From Pseudomonas sp. UBA4617 (GTDB lineage: Bacteria; Pseudomonadota; Gammaproteobacteria; Pseudomonadales; Pseudomonadaceae): a stretch of 64,000 nt of DNA. Below the pieces are notes generated by a model. That model was not told where the DNA came from, ran no database searches, and saw only the letters and a program-made list of their open reading frames with translations. The position numbers and the translations under genes are program-made. Of the stretch, positions 51,289-59,327 are shown one piece after another. The stretch lies in contig NZ_DGIR01000002.1 in the NCBI RefSeq assembly GCF_002386445.1, positions 62,001-126,000 on the forward strand, in the 5' to 3' direction. Position 1 is the first letter of the stretch, and every line of letters starts with the position of its first letter.

Positions 51289-52191
51289 TCACAGGCTCCC
51301 GGCTTTGTCGAGGAGCAGGCAGGCGGCCAGCAGATCGGCGGCACCGCCCGGTGAGGCGTTCAGGCGCAACAGTCGAGCGTCCAGCGCCCGCAGCTGGCGG
51401 CGACCGCCCAGGGTGGCACTACCGCCGGCTTCGAGTACCGCGCGGGCGCCCTGCTGCAGGGCTTGCAGGCCTTGTGGGCCGGCGCGCCAGAGCACGCAGG
51501 TATCGCTGAGCACGGCCATGATCGCCAGCAAGGCGTCAAGCCGGGCATGCGGCTCGCTGGCGCCGTTGGTGCGGCTGCGCCGCAGTTGTGGCAAGCCGTG
51601 GCCGATGACCGCGGGGAAGCCTTGCTGGGCCTGTTCGCGGGCGCCCGCCGAACCATAGCGGCGGCGCACCTGCTGACCGTGGCTGTCATGCGCAATCGTG
51701 GCCGGGTCGTCAAGCAGCGCGATGCGCCCGGCGCGGGCGGCCAGGGTAGCGGCATCAGCGCCGCCACCGAGGGCCCTGGACGCGACCAGCAGGCCCAGTG
51801 CCCAGATGGCACCACGGTGGGTGTTGATCCCGCCGGTGGCAGCCAGCATCGCCGCCTCGCCTTCGCGGCCGATATGGCCGAGGCTGGCGCGCAGCGCCTG
51901 GCCGATGCTGCCGATGGCCTGGGCGGCTTCGGCCATTTGCCGCAGGCATGGCCACAGGGCCAGCGCCGAGGCATGCATCAGGCCCAGAGTCATGTCGTGG
52001 TGGGCGCCGTTATCGCGGCGGTCGACCAGACCGGGCTTGGGCGACAGGTCGGCTTCGTCGATCAGGGCTTCCACGGCCAGGTCGGCCAGGTGGTCGGCCA
52101 GGGAGATTTCGCTGGTCCGGGCTGGCCTCTTCGCGGGCCAGCCCGGCTCTACCGGGAGCGCGCCGGTTTCGTGGATGTCGAGTGCGTTCAT
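51289..52191 (-). CDS. mdcB: Triphosphoribosyl-dephospho-CoA synthase
   Basis: A 300-residue enzyme that makes the prosthetic group precursor of MdcC from ATP and dephospho-CoA, like CitG. Motifs: EALIDEADLSPKPGLVDRRDNGAHHDM and INTHRGAIWALGLL. The start overlaps the mdcA stop (TGATG at 52191). Residues 16-26 (PGWPAKRPART) are coded by a perfect REP hairpin, so the N-terminal extension before SLADHLADLAVEAL is an insertion derived from a repeat. The true start might instead be downstream of it, but no other codon is well placed. Confidence 0.92.
   Translation of the reverse strand: MNALDIHETGALPVEPGWPAKRPARTSEISLADHLADLAVEALIDEADLSPKPGLVDRRDNGAHHDMTLGLMHASALALWPCLRQMAEAAQAIGSIGQALRASLGHIGREGEAAMLAATGGINTHRGAIWALGLLVASRALGGGADAATLAARAGRIALLDDPATIAHDSHGQQVRRRYGSAGAREQAQQGFPAVIGHGLPQLRRSRTNGASEPHARLDALLAIMAVLSDTCVLWRAGPQGLQALQQGARAVLEAGGSATLGGRRQLRALDARLLRLNASPGGAADLLAACLLLDKAGSL
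52117..52146. repeat. REP hairpin translated within mdcB
   Basis: CCGGGCTGGCC (52117-52127) and GGCCAGCCCGG (52136-52146) form a perfect 11-bp stem with loop TCTTCGCG, the core of P. putida REPs. It lies inside the 5' end of mdcB in frame. Placement inside a coding sequence is rare for REPs. Confidence 0.85.
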
Positions 52192-53852
52192 CACCAGCTC
52201 CTGAACCGTGCGGGCGGGTTGTACAGGCCGCCGGACCATTCGACCAGGTCGGCAATGCTGCGCGCGGCCAACAGCTCGCGGCTGGCGTCGGTGCGGCGGA
52301 TGCCGAGGTCTTCCGGCAAGGCAACCAGGCCCTGCTGACGCAGGCTCAAGGTGTCCTTGGGGGCGTGACGCAGGCCGATGACAGTGACCCCGGCCACAGC
52401 GGCGATCATCTGCCGGCGTTCCTCCAGGCTGCGCGCCTTGTACAGGTAGGCAATACCTTCTTCAGTCAACAGGTGGGTGACGTCGTCGCCATAGATCATC
52501 ACCGGCGCCAGCGGCATGCCGGCTTGCCTGGCCACATCCACGGCATCCAGGGTTTCGACAAAGGTGGGCTTGCCGCCATCCTGGTAGGTCTCGACCATCT
52601 GCACCACCAGCTTGCGGCCACGTTCGAGCAGCGTTTCCGGCACCGTCATGTCCAGCCACGCCGGGCTTGCATGGCGCCGGCCACGCGGGTCGTGGCCCAT
52701 GTTCGGCGCGCCACCGAAGCCGGCCAGGCGGCCACGCGTCACAGTCGAGGAGTGGCCATCGCCATCCACCTGCAGGGTGGCGCCGATGAACAGGTCGACG
52801 GCGTACTGCCCGGCCAGCTGGCACATCATGCGGTTGGAGCGCAGCGAGCCATCGCGACCGGTGAAGAACACATCGGGGCGCTGGGCGATGTAGTCCTCCA
52901 TGCCCAGTTCGGTGCCGAAGCAATGCACGCTTTCTACCCAGCCGGTCTCGATGGCCGGGATCAGCGTCGGGTGTGGGTTGAGCGTCCAGTTGCGGCAGAT
53001 CTTGCCTTTCAACCCAAGGGATTCACCGTAGGTCGGCAGGATCAGTTCGATGGCAGCGGTATTGAAGCCGATGCCGTGGTTCAACGACTGCACCTGGTGT
53101 TTTTCGTAGATGCCGCGGATGGCCATCATCGCCATCAGCACATGCACCGGCTTGATATGGCGCGGGTCGCGGGTGAACAACGGTTCTATATAGAAGGGCC
53201 GGTCGGCGACCACGATGAAATCCACCCAGGATGCCGGAATATCGACCCGTGGCAGGTCAGCGGCACGGTCCACCAGCTGGTTGACCTGGGCGATGACGAT
53301 GCCGTCACTGAAGGCGGCAGGCTCCACCAGCGCCGGGGTGTCTTCGGTGCTGGGGCCGGTGTAGAGGTTGCCGTCGCGGTCGGCCATGAAGCCTGCCACC
53401 AGGGTGACGTTGGGAATCAGGTCCACCAGCAGCCGCGAGTACAGTTCGATGTAGGTGTGGATGGCCCCCACTTCCAGCAGGCCGTCTTCCAGCAACTGGC
53501 CAATGCGCAGGCTCTGCGGGCCGGCGAAGGAAAAATCCAGTTTGCGCGCGATGCCGCGTTCGAACAGGTCCAGGTGCTCGGCGCGGCTGACGCTGGGCAT
53601 GATCATGTGCAGGTCATGCAGGCGTCCGGGGTCGACCTTGGCCAACGCACGCGAGAGAAAGTCGGCCTGCTTCTGGTTGTTGCCTTCCAGTACCACCCGG
53701 TCGCCGGGGGCCAGCAGCAGTTCCAGGGCTTCGACGATACGTTCGGTGGGCAGCACGACGCCATCGGCGAGGTGGCGTACCCGGTCAAGGCGGCGCTGCT
53801 TCTCGGCGCGCCGTCGCGACCATTGCGGCGGTGGATGCTGTGTTGTTGTCAT
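52191..53852 (-). CDS. mdcA: Malonate decarboxylase alpha subunit (carrier transferase)
   Basis: A 553-residue CoA-transferase-like protein that exchanges acetyl for malonyl on the carrier. Typical stretches include NNQKQADFLSRALAKVDPGRLHDLHM and SLNHGIGFNTAAIELILPTYGESLGLKGKICRNWTLNPHP. Start ATG 53852 with GTGGAG before it; it is the first gene of the mdcABCDEGH-madLM operon. Operon order equals that of P. putida, P. aeruginosa and Acinetobacter clusters apart from the missing regulator. The upstream intergenic region 53853-54149 is shared with the divergent hydrolase gene. Confidence 0.95.
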   Translation of the reverse strand: MTTTQHPPPQWSRRRAEKQRRLDRVRHLADGVVLPTERIVEALELLLAPGDRVVLEGNNQKQADFLSRALAKVDPGRLHDLHMIMPSVSRAEHLDLFERGIARKLDFSFAGPQSLRIGQLLEDGLLEVGAIHTYIELYSRLLVDLIPNVTLVAGFMADRDGNLYTGPSTEDTPALVEPAAFSDGIVIAQVNQLVDRAADLPRVDIPASWVDFIVVADRPFYIEPLFTRDPRHIKPVHVLMAMMAIRGIYEKHQVQSLNHGIGFNTAAIELILPTYGESLGLKGKICRNWTLNPHPTLIPAIETGWVESVHCFGTELGMEDYIAQRPDVFFTGRDGSLRSNRMMCQLAGQYAVDLFIGATLQVDGDGHSSTVTRGRLAGFGGAPNMGHDPRGRRHASPAWLDMTVPETLLERGRKLVVQMVETYQDGGKPTFVETLDAVDVARQAGMPLAPVMIYGDDVTHLLTEEGIAYLYKARSLEERRQMIAAVAGVTVIGLRHAPKDTLSLRQQGLVALPEDLGIRRTDASRELLAARSIADLVEWSGGLYNPPARFRSW

Positions 53853-54029
53853 GGTGACTCCACGGGTTCGCTGTCGTGGGACCACCTTAGGGCCGGGGGA
53901 GCTGGCGCATCAATCAAGCTCACGGGCTGATCGTTACGGCCAGGTTAACGAATGCCGGGGTCGACTGCCTACGTTCGAGGGCCAGGCGAATTGTTGCTAG
54001 AGTGGCGATATCCTTGCCAAGGTAAAAAT

Positions 54030-54089
54030 GCAGAATCCCCCTGCAGATTTGTCGATTGTGCACGGTAAATTCGCATGACAGGATTCTGC
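54030..54089. promoter_or_regulatory. 9-bp inverted repeat in the mdcA/hydrolase intergenic region
   Basis: GCAGAATCC (54030-54038) and GGATTCTGC (54081-54089) are exact inverted repeats 42 bases apart, between divergent operons. They could be a regulator's half-sites or form a stem in the mRNA. No strong sigma-70 boxes could be chosen in this 297-base gap. Confidence 0.4.
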
Positions 54090-54126
54090 GATCCTCCAGC
54101 GAACTCCAGACTTCACTTGGAAAATC

Positions 54127-54134
54127 AATAACAA
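54127..54134 (+). promoter_or_regulatory. Crc/Hfq CA motif before the hydrolase gene
   Basis: AATAACAA fits AANAANAA and lies just before the GGGAG site of the gene at 54150. Confidence 0.45.
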
Positions 54135-54149
54135 AGCAGGGAGAACGCA

Positions 54150-55220
54150 ATGACTGCGCACGCTACTACCTCAGCCACCGACCCTGTACTGGCCGAAGTC
54201 CGCAACCACATCGGCCACCTGACCCTGAACCGCCCTGCCGGCCTCAATGCCCTGACCCTGGACATGGTGCGCAGCCTGCGCCGCCACCTCGACCTGTGGG
54301 CCAGCGACCCGCAGGTGCAAGCCGTGGTACTGCGTGGCGAGGGCCCCAAAGGCTTCTGTGCCGGTGGCGACATCCGTTCGCTGCATGACAGCTTCAAGGC
54401 TGGCGAAACACTGCATGAAACCTTCTTCGTCGAGGAATACGCGCTCGACCTGGCCATCCACCATTACCGCAAGCCGGTACTGGTGCTGATGGACGGCTTC
54501 ACCCTGGGCGGCGGCATGGGCCTGGCCCAGGGCTGCGAGCTGCGCGTTGTCACCGAGCGCAGCCGCCTGGGCATGCCTGAAGTGGGCATTGGCTACTTCC
54601 CGGATGTCGGCGGCAGCTACTTCCTGTCGCGCATCCCCGGCGAACTGGGCACCTACCTGGGCGTCAGCGGCACCCAGATCCAGGCCGCCGATGCGCTGTA
54701 CTGCGGCCTGGCCGACTGGTACCTGGCCAGCGACAAGCTCGCCGCCCTCGACCAAGGCCTCGACCAGCTGCGCTTCGGCGACCACCCGCTCAAGGACCTG
54801 CAGAACCTGCTGGCCAGGCTTGGCACCCAGGCGCTCGACAATGCCCCGCTGGAAAAACTGCGCCCGGTCATCGACCACTTCTTCGCCCTGCCCGATGTGT
54901 CGGCGATCGTCGAGCAACTGCGGGCGGTCAGCATTGGCGACAGCCACGCCTGGGCCGTGGCCACCGCCGACCAGCTGGAAAGCCGCTCGCCGCTGGCCAT
55001 GGCGGTTACCCTGGAGATGCTGCGCCGCGGCCGCCACCTGGGCCTTGAGGAGTGCTTTGCCATGGAGCTGCACCTGGACCGTCAGTGGTTCCAGCACGGC
55101 GACATCATCGAGGGCGTACGTGCACTGATCATCGACAAGGACAAGCAGCCACGCTGGAACCCGCCGACCCTGGCCGCCTTGCAGCGCCAGCGCGTCGATC
55201 AATTCTTCGAAGGCCTGTGA
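54150..55220 (+). CDS. Enoyl-CoA hydratase/3-hydroxyisobutyryl-CoA hydrolase family protein
   Basis: A 356-residue crotonase-fold enzyme. The length and motifs (GFCAGGDIRSLHD, GFTLGGGMGLAQGCELRVV, GMPEVGIGYFPDVGGSYFLSRI) match 3-hydroxyisobutyryl-CoA hydrolase, which frees 3-hydroxyisobutyrate in valine breakdown; simple hydratases are about 260 residues. GGGAGA precedes ATG 54150. The next gene is an acyl-CoA dehydrogenase 16 bases on, consistent with a valine pathway pair. The other pathway genes (mmsAB) are not in the window. Confidence 0.88.
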   Translation: MTAHATTSATDPVLAEVRNHIGHLTLNRPAGLNALTLDMVRSLRRHLDLWASDPQVQAVVLRGEGPKGFCAGGDIRSLHDSFKAGETLHETFFVEEYALDLAIHHYRKPVLVLMDGFTLGGGMGLAQGCELRVVTERSRLGMPEVGIGYFPDVGGSYFLSRIPGELGTYLGVSGTQIQAADALYCGLADWYLASDKLAALDQGLDQLRFGDHPLKDLQNLLARLGTQALDNAPLEKLRPVIDHFFALPDVSAIVEQLRAVSIGDSHAWAVATADQLESRSPLAMAVTLEMLRRGRHLGLEECFAMELHLDRQWFQHGDIIEGVRALIIDKDKQPRWNPPTLAALQRQRVDQFFEGL

Positions 55221-55236
55221 GCCGGGGAGTACACAG

Positions 55237-56388
55237 ATGCAAGACCTGGAACTGAGCGAAGAACAGATCATGATCCGCGACATGGCCCGGGACTTCTCCC
55301 GTGGCGAGATCGCCCCGCATGCCCAGGCCTGGGAAAAGGCCGGCTGGATCGACGATGGCGTGGTACGCAAGATGGGCGAACTGGGCTTGCTCGGCATGGT
55401 CGTGCCGGAACAGTTCGGCGGCAGCTATACCGACTATGTCGCCTACGCCCTGGCCGTGGAAGAAATCGCCGCCGGCTGCGGTGCCACCGGGGCGATGATG
55501 AGTATCCACAACTCGGTGGGCTGCGGCCCGCTGCTGGCCTACGGCACGGCGGAGCAGCAACAGCAGTGGTTGCCGCGCCTGGCCAGCGGCGAGGTCATCG
55601 GTTGCTTCTGCCTGACCGAACCGCAGGCCGGCTCCGAAGCGCACAACCTGCGCACCCGCGCCGAGCTGGTGGACGGCCAGTGGGTAATCAACGGCGCCAA
55701 GCAGTTCGTCAGCAACGCCCGCCGCGCCGGGTTGGCGATCGTCTTCGCGGTGACTGACCCCGAGCTGGGCAAAAAAGGCCTGTCGGCATTCCTGGTACCC
55801 ACCGACAACCCGGGCTTCAAGGTCGACCGCAGCGAGCACAAGATGGGCATCCGCGCCTCCGATACCTGTGCGGTGACCTTTGACAACTGCTGCATCCCCG
55901 CTGCCAATATCCTCGGTGAACGTGGCAAGGGCCTGGCCATTGCCCTGTCCAACCTCGAAGGCGGCCGAATCGGCATCGCCGCCCAAGCCTTGGGCATTGC
56001 CCGTGCCGCATTCGAGGCGGCGCTGCTGTACTCACGTGACCGCGTGCAATTCGGCAAGCCGATAAACGAGCACCAGAGCATCGCCAACCTGCTGGCTGAC
56101 ATGCAGGTACAGGTCAATGCCGCGCGCCTGCTGATCCTGCATGCCGCGCGCCTGCGCAGCGCGGCCAGGCCGTGCCTGTCGGAGGCGTCACAGGCCAAGC
56201 TGTTCGCCTCGGAAATGGCCGAGCGGGTGTGCTCGATGGCGATCCAGGTGCATGGCGGGTATGGCTACCTGGAGGACTACCCGGTGGAGCGCTACTACCG
56301 CGATGCGCGGATCACGCAGATCTATGAAGGCTCGAGCGAGATCCAGCGGATGCTGATTGCCCGGGAGTTGAAGCACTACCCTCTGTAA
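55237..56388 (+). CDS. Acyl-CoA dehydrogenase (isobutyryl-CoA-type)
   Basis: A 383-residue FAD enzyme. It has the N-terminal helix domain, the middle domain CFCLTEPQAGSEAHNLRT, and the C-terminal domain with VHGGYGYLEDYPVERYYRDARI and the catalytic Glu in YEGSSEIQR (about residue 364). It oxidises a short branched acyl-CoA at the alpha-beta bond and passes electrons to ETF. Placement after a 3-hydroxyisobutyryl-CoA hydrolase gene suggests isobutyryl-CoA. A GC hairpin follows the stop. Confidence 0.92.
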   Translation: MQDLELSEEQIMIRDMARDFSRGEIAPHAQAWEKAGWIDDGVVRKMGELGLLGMVVPEQFGGSYTDYVAYALAVEEIAAGCGATGAMMSIHNSVGCGPLLAYGTAEQQQQWLPRLASGEVIGCFCLTEPQAGSEAHNLRTRAELVDGQWVINGAKQFVSNARRAGLAIVFAVTDPELGKKGLSAFLVPTDNPGFKVDRSEHKMGIRASDTCAVTFDNCCIPAANILGERGKGLAIALSNLEGGRIGIAAQALGIARAAFEAALLYSRDRVQFGKPINEHQSIANLLADMQVQVNAARLLILHAARLRSAARPCLSEASQAKLFASEMAERVCSMAIQVHGGYGYLEDYPVERYYRDARITQIYEGSSEIQRMLIARELKHYPL

Positions 56389-56403
56389 ATAGCCGCAATG
56401 CCG

Positions 56404-56514
56404 GGGCCGCTGTGCGGCCCATGGCCGGCAAGCCAGCGCTCACACCGACCGCATCGGTGTCAAACCTGGTGCAGTACCCTGTGGGAGGCGGCTTGCCGAC
56501 GATATGGCCAGTGC
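56404..56514. repeat. Hairpin followed by an inverted REP pair
   Basis: GGGCCGC/GCGGCCC (56404-56420) forms a perfect hairpin after the dehydrogenase stop. GGCCGGCAAGCCAGCGCTCAC (about 56423-56443) and its diverged inverse GGAGGCGGCTTGCCGACGAT (56483-56502) are a REP pair. The region ends both neighbouring transcripts. Confidence 0.65.
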
Positions 56515-56552
56515 AGGCATGTACAAAGGCGCTAGCCACTTCAGGCCACAAG

Positions 56553-57485
56553 TCAGCGCCAATAACGCGCATCATCCACCACGCTGGTATGCCCCTCGAA
56601 CAACGCCGGCAACTGCTCCTTGAGGTAATCGATCCAGGTCCGCACCTTGGCATCCAGGTAATGGCGTGACGGGTACATCGCGTACAGCGCATTCTCCCTC
56701 AGCCGGTACGGCGCCAGCAGCCGGCACAAGCGCCCTTGTTCGATCGCCTGGCTGGCGGTATAGAACGGCAACAGGCCAATGCCCATGCCCAGCTCGCTGG
56801 CCACCAGCATGGCGTCGGCGACGTTGGTGGAGAAACTGTCGTTCGGCGCGATCACGCACTGGTCCCCCCCCTGCGGGAACACCCAGTCACCTTCGTACAT
56901 CGGGTAGGCCATGCGCAGGCAACGGTGCTGGTGCAGGTCTTCCGGACGTTCGGGTACACCGTGGGCCTGCAGGTAGCTGGGCGCCGCGCAGGGGATGCTG
57001 AAGATGTTGCCCAGCGGCACGGCAATCAACTGCGAATCCGGCAGGGCACCGTCTACGGTGATCACCACGTCATGCCCTTCGGCCAGCGGGTCCGGGTTGC
57101 GCTGGGACAGGGTCAGCTCGATCACCACCTCCGGGCACAGGGCGTTGTAGCCGGCCACCAGCGGCATCAGCAACAGCCCCAGCCCATGCGGGCAATGCAG
57201 GCGCAGGCGGCCACGCGGGGTCAGGTGTGCACCACGGGCTTCGCCCACCGCTTCCTCGGTCAACAGCAGGATCTGCCGGGAACGCTCAAGAAACCGCTCG
57301 CCAGCTTCGCTCATGCGCAAACGCCGCGTCGTACGGTGCAACAGGCGGGTCTGCAGCTGGTTTTCCAGCTCGGCAACAATGCGCGACACTTGCGCTGCGG
57401 AAATGTCCAGGGCATTGGCAGCCGCAGCGAAGCTGCCGCATTCCACTACCCGGGCGAAGGTACGCATGGCATGCAGCATGTCCAT
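56553..57485 (-). CDS. LysR-family transcriptional regulator
   Basis: A 310-residue regulator with N-terminal winged helix (MLHAMRTFARVVECGSFAAAANALDISAAQVSRIVAELE) and a periplasmic-binding-type effector domain. Subfamily features recall AaeR/YhcS/CrgA-type regulators. ATG 57485 has AAGGAGCC before it. It is divergent from the DUF2790 gene and shares a 15-base inverted copy of its own initiation region. Candidate operator halves lie between. It could be MdcR-like in role, but it is separated from mdc by two genes and has no MdcR signature that I can confirm. Confidence 0.92.
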   Translation of the reverse strand: MDMLHAMRTFARVVECGSFAAAANALDISAAQVSRIVAELENQLQTRLLHRTTRRLRMSEAGERFLERSRQILLLTEEAVGEARGAHLTPRGRLRLHCPHGLGLLLMPLVAGYNALCPEVVIELTLSQRNPDPLAEGHDVVITVDGALPDSQLIAVPLGNIFSIPCAAPSYLQAHGVPERPEDLHQHRCLRMAYPMYEGDWVFPQGGDQCVIAPNDSFSTNVADAMLVASELGMGIGLLPFYTASQAIEQGRLCRLLAPYRLRENALYAMYPSRHYLDAKVRTWIDYLKEQLPALFEGHTSVVDDARYWR

Positions 57486-57608
57486 GGAGGGCTCCTTGTT
57501 CGATGTATTCTTGCGCCGCAGGCAGGAATCTATCACGGATTGGCCCATTTATTGTGGATGACCAATGAATCCATCATGAGTCATCCATTGAAAAAGGAGC
57601 CCTCCATG
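57483..57608. repeat. 15-base inverted repeat at the two divergent starts
   Basis: AAGGAGCCCTCCATG occurs on the minus strand at 57497-57483 (LysR start) and on the plus strand at 57594-57608 (DUF2790 start). Both copies hold the ribosome binding site and start codon. The arms enclose 96 bases. Confidence 0.9.
57556..57586. promoter_or_regulatory. Candidate LysR operator (GGATGAC-N17-GTCATCC)
   Basis: Two 7-base inverted half-sites lie between the LysR gene and the DUF2790 gene, with an overlapping CAATG/CATTG pair. LysR regulators bind such dyads in divergent promoters. Which gene is controlled is inferred. Confidence 0.4.
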
Positions 57609-57866
57609 AAACGCTCGATCCCGGCCCTTGTCGTCGCCACCACCCTCGCCTCGTTCGGCGCCTTCGCCGACACCGGCAATAGCCAGCCGGTGAGCAGCCA
57701 CTATCAATACGGCATGCCGCTGGACGTGGCCAAGGTCATCTCCATCACACCACCCAGCAATGCCGCCGACTGCCAGGTTGGCACCGCGCACATGGTGTAT
57801 GTCGACCATCAGGGACAAAAGCGCGAGATCGACTACCGGGAGATGGGCAACTGCTCGCAGCAGTGA
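57606..57866 (+). CDS. DUF2790 exported small protein
   Basis: An 86-residue secreted protein with a Sec signal of 21 residues (ending AFAD). The mature part has HYQYGMPLDVAKVISITPP, then CQVGTAHMVYVDHQGQKREIDYREMGNC, the pattern of DUF2790 proteins common in Pseudomonas. Two cysteines may form a disulfide. Several DUF2790 paralogues in this genus respond to copper or stress, but this cannot be shown here. It is divergent from the LysR gene. Confidence 0.88.
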   Translation: MKRSIPALVVATTLASFGAFADTGNSQPVSSHYQYGMPLDVAKVISITPPSNAADCQVGTAHMVYVDHQGQKREIDYREMGNCSQQ

Positions 57867-57867
57867 G

Positions 57868-58560
57868 TCAGGCCAGTACCGCGTTGATCCAGCGCACCTG
57901 CTGGTTGAAGTCATCGATCTTCGCCTGAGGCACCGCATCGCGGGCACGTTCGAAGTTGGCCAGGGTCTGCTGCTTCTGCCGCAGCATGCGCCGCCACTTG
58001 ACCAGGAACGCCTCGCTCTTCTCCTGCAACAGCAGCGGGCCGAAGTACAACTGTTCGGCGCTGTATGCCGCCGTACCGGGCTCGGCGACGATGATCTCGT
58101 AGTCGAAGCGGTTCTCCCGCAACAGTTCTTCGCTGACGATGCGCAAACCATTGTCCGTCAGCCATTGACGCAGTTCGCGCTCACCGCCATTGGGTTGCAG
58201 CACCAGGCGGGTGACGCCGGCCAGGCGCTGCTTGCCGGCCTCGAGAATGCCACACATGGTATCGCCGCCCATGCCGCAGAGGCTGATCACCGAGATACGG
58301 TCCTGCGGCTCGATCGCGGCCAGGCCATCGGCCAGGCGCACGCCGACCCGGCCTTCCAGGCCGTTCCTGCGCACGTTGCGCCGGGCGGAGGCGAATGGCG
58401 TTGGCGCCACCTCACCGGCAACCGCCGCCTCCAGCACGCCGCGCAACATCAAGGCCACCGGCAGGTAGCCATGGTCCGAGCCAATGTCGGCCAGGCGCGC
58501 GCCCTGCGGCACATGGGCTGCCACACGCTCCAGGCGCCTGGACAAGGTCTGTTCGTTCAA
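57868..58560 (-). CDS. Class I SAM methyltransferase, TrmK-like (tRNA m1A22)
   Basis: A 230-residue protein with SAM motif ADIGSDHGYLPVAL at about residue 27 and the TrmK-type RISVISLCGMGGDTMCGIL and LVLQPNGGERELRQWL. TrmK methylates N1 of adenine 22 in tRNA. The start is TTG 58560 with GGGGGC before it, which gives the family length; a longer frame to 58704 lacks a proper start. The stop is one base from the DUF2790 stop (convergent). Confidence 0.82.
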   Translation of the reverse strand: MNEQTLSRRLERVAAHVPQGARLADIGSDHGYLPVALMLRGVLEAAVAGEVAPTPFASARRNVRRNGLEGRVGVRLADGLAAIEPQDRISVISLCGMGGDTMCGILEAGKQRLAGVTRLVLQPNGGERELRQWLTDNGLRIVSEELLRENRFDYEIIVAEPGTAAYSAEQLYFGPLLLQEKSEAFLVKWRRMLRQKQQTLANFERARDAVPQAKIDDFNQQVRWINAVLA

Positions 58561-58697
58561 GGTAGCCCCCTGGCTTTGCAATGGGGCGCGATTCTGACGG
58601 CGAACGCCGCATATTTCAAACACCGGGCTGCCCTCGACCGGGCCAGCGCGCTCGCGTAGGCTTGCCGCTTTCCTTCCGTTGCAAGGCAAGTCACACC

Positions 58698-59078
58698 ATG
58701 GCAAATGCAGACATCATCTACACCCCGGACCCGGACGCCGAATCGATCTCCTCTGACGTCGCCGAATTCAATGGCGTACTGGTCACCACCCAGATCCCGA
58801 CCCACGCCGATGGCAGCCTGGAACTGGGCGACATCGTCGCGCAGAGCGAGTGCACCCTGCAGGCGCTGAAGGTTGCCCTGGAAAAGGCCGGCAGCGGCAT
58901 GGACCGGGTATTGCACCTGACCATCTACCTCACCGACATGGCCGACCGCGCGGCGTTCAACGAGGTGTACCAGCGTTTCTTCAGCAAGCCCTGGCCGGTA
59001 CGCGCTGCGGTGGGCGTGGCCGCGCTGGCGGTGGAAGGCATGCGCGTGGAAGTGACCGCAATGGCCGCCAAGCGCTGA
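58698..59078 (+). CDS. RidA-family reactive enamine/imine deaminase
   Basis: A 126-residue trimeric protein of the YjgF/YER057c family. It has the typical THADGSLELGDIVAQSECTLQALKVALEKAG, VLHLTIYLTDMADRAAFNEVY and VRAAVGVAALAVEGMRVEVTAMA with the conserved arginine (VRAAVGV) needed for deaminase activity. It may protect PLP enzymes such as the nearby IlvA from 2-aminoacrylate; it is divergent from the TrmK gene. ATG 58698 has AAGG upstream. Confidence 0.92.
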   Translation: MANADIIYTPDPDAESISSDVAEFNGVLVTTQIPTHADGSLELGDIVAQSECTLQALKVALEKAGSGMDRVLHLTIYLTDMADRAAFNEVYQRFFSKPWPVRAAVGVAALAVEGMRVEVTAMAAKR

Positions 59079-59327
59079 TCGATCCACAACGCACACTCCC
59101 TGCAGGGGCAGCCTTGTAGTTCGCGAAAGGGGGCGCAGCGCGCCAGGCCATCAGCTGCGCCGCCAATGTCGCCGAGGCCGCGTCGCCGCCCACCGCGTCG
59201 CAAGGCCGCTCCTGCACGGAACCGCATCCGCTAGCGACCGACACCTCTCGGCACCGCAATGGTGCCGCCGGCCGCTTTCGCCGCTACAATGCCTGCCTAA
59301 ACCGTGCCAGCCCGAACCTATAAAGAC
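59079..59327. other. Intergenic region with REP remnants
   Basis: A 249-base gap between the RidA gene and rlhA. It contains REP-like remnants (GCAAGGCCGCTCCTGCACGG, 59199-59218) and a perfect hairpin CGGCACC-GCAAT-GGTGCCG at 59249-59267, 60 bases before the rlhA start. No gene or clear promoter was recognised. Confidence 0.5.

Noticed and set aside
56553..57485. LysR gene as mdcR
   Set aside because: It is two genes away from mdcA, divergent from a DUF2790 gene, and I see no sequence feature that proves MdcR identity; left as unassigned LysR.
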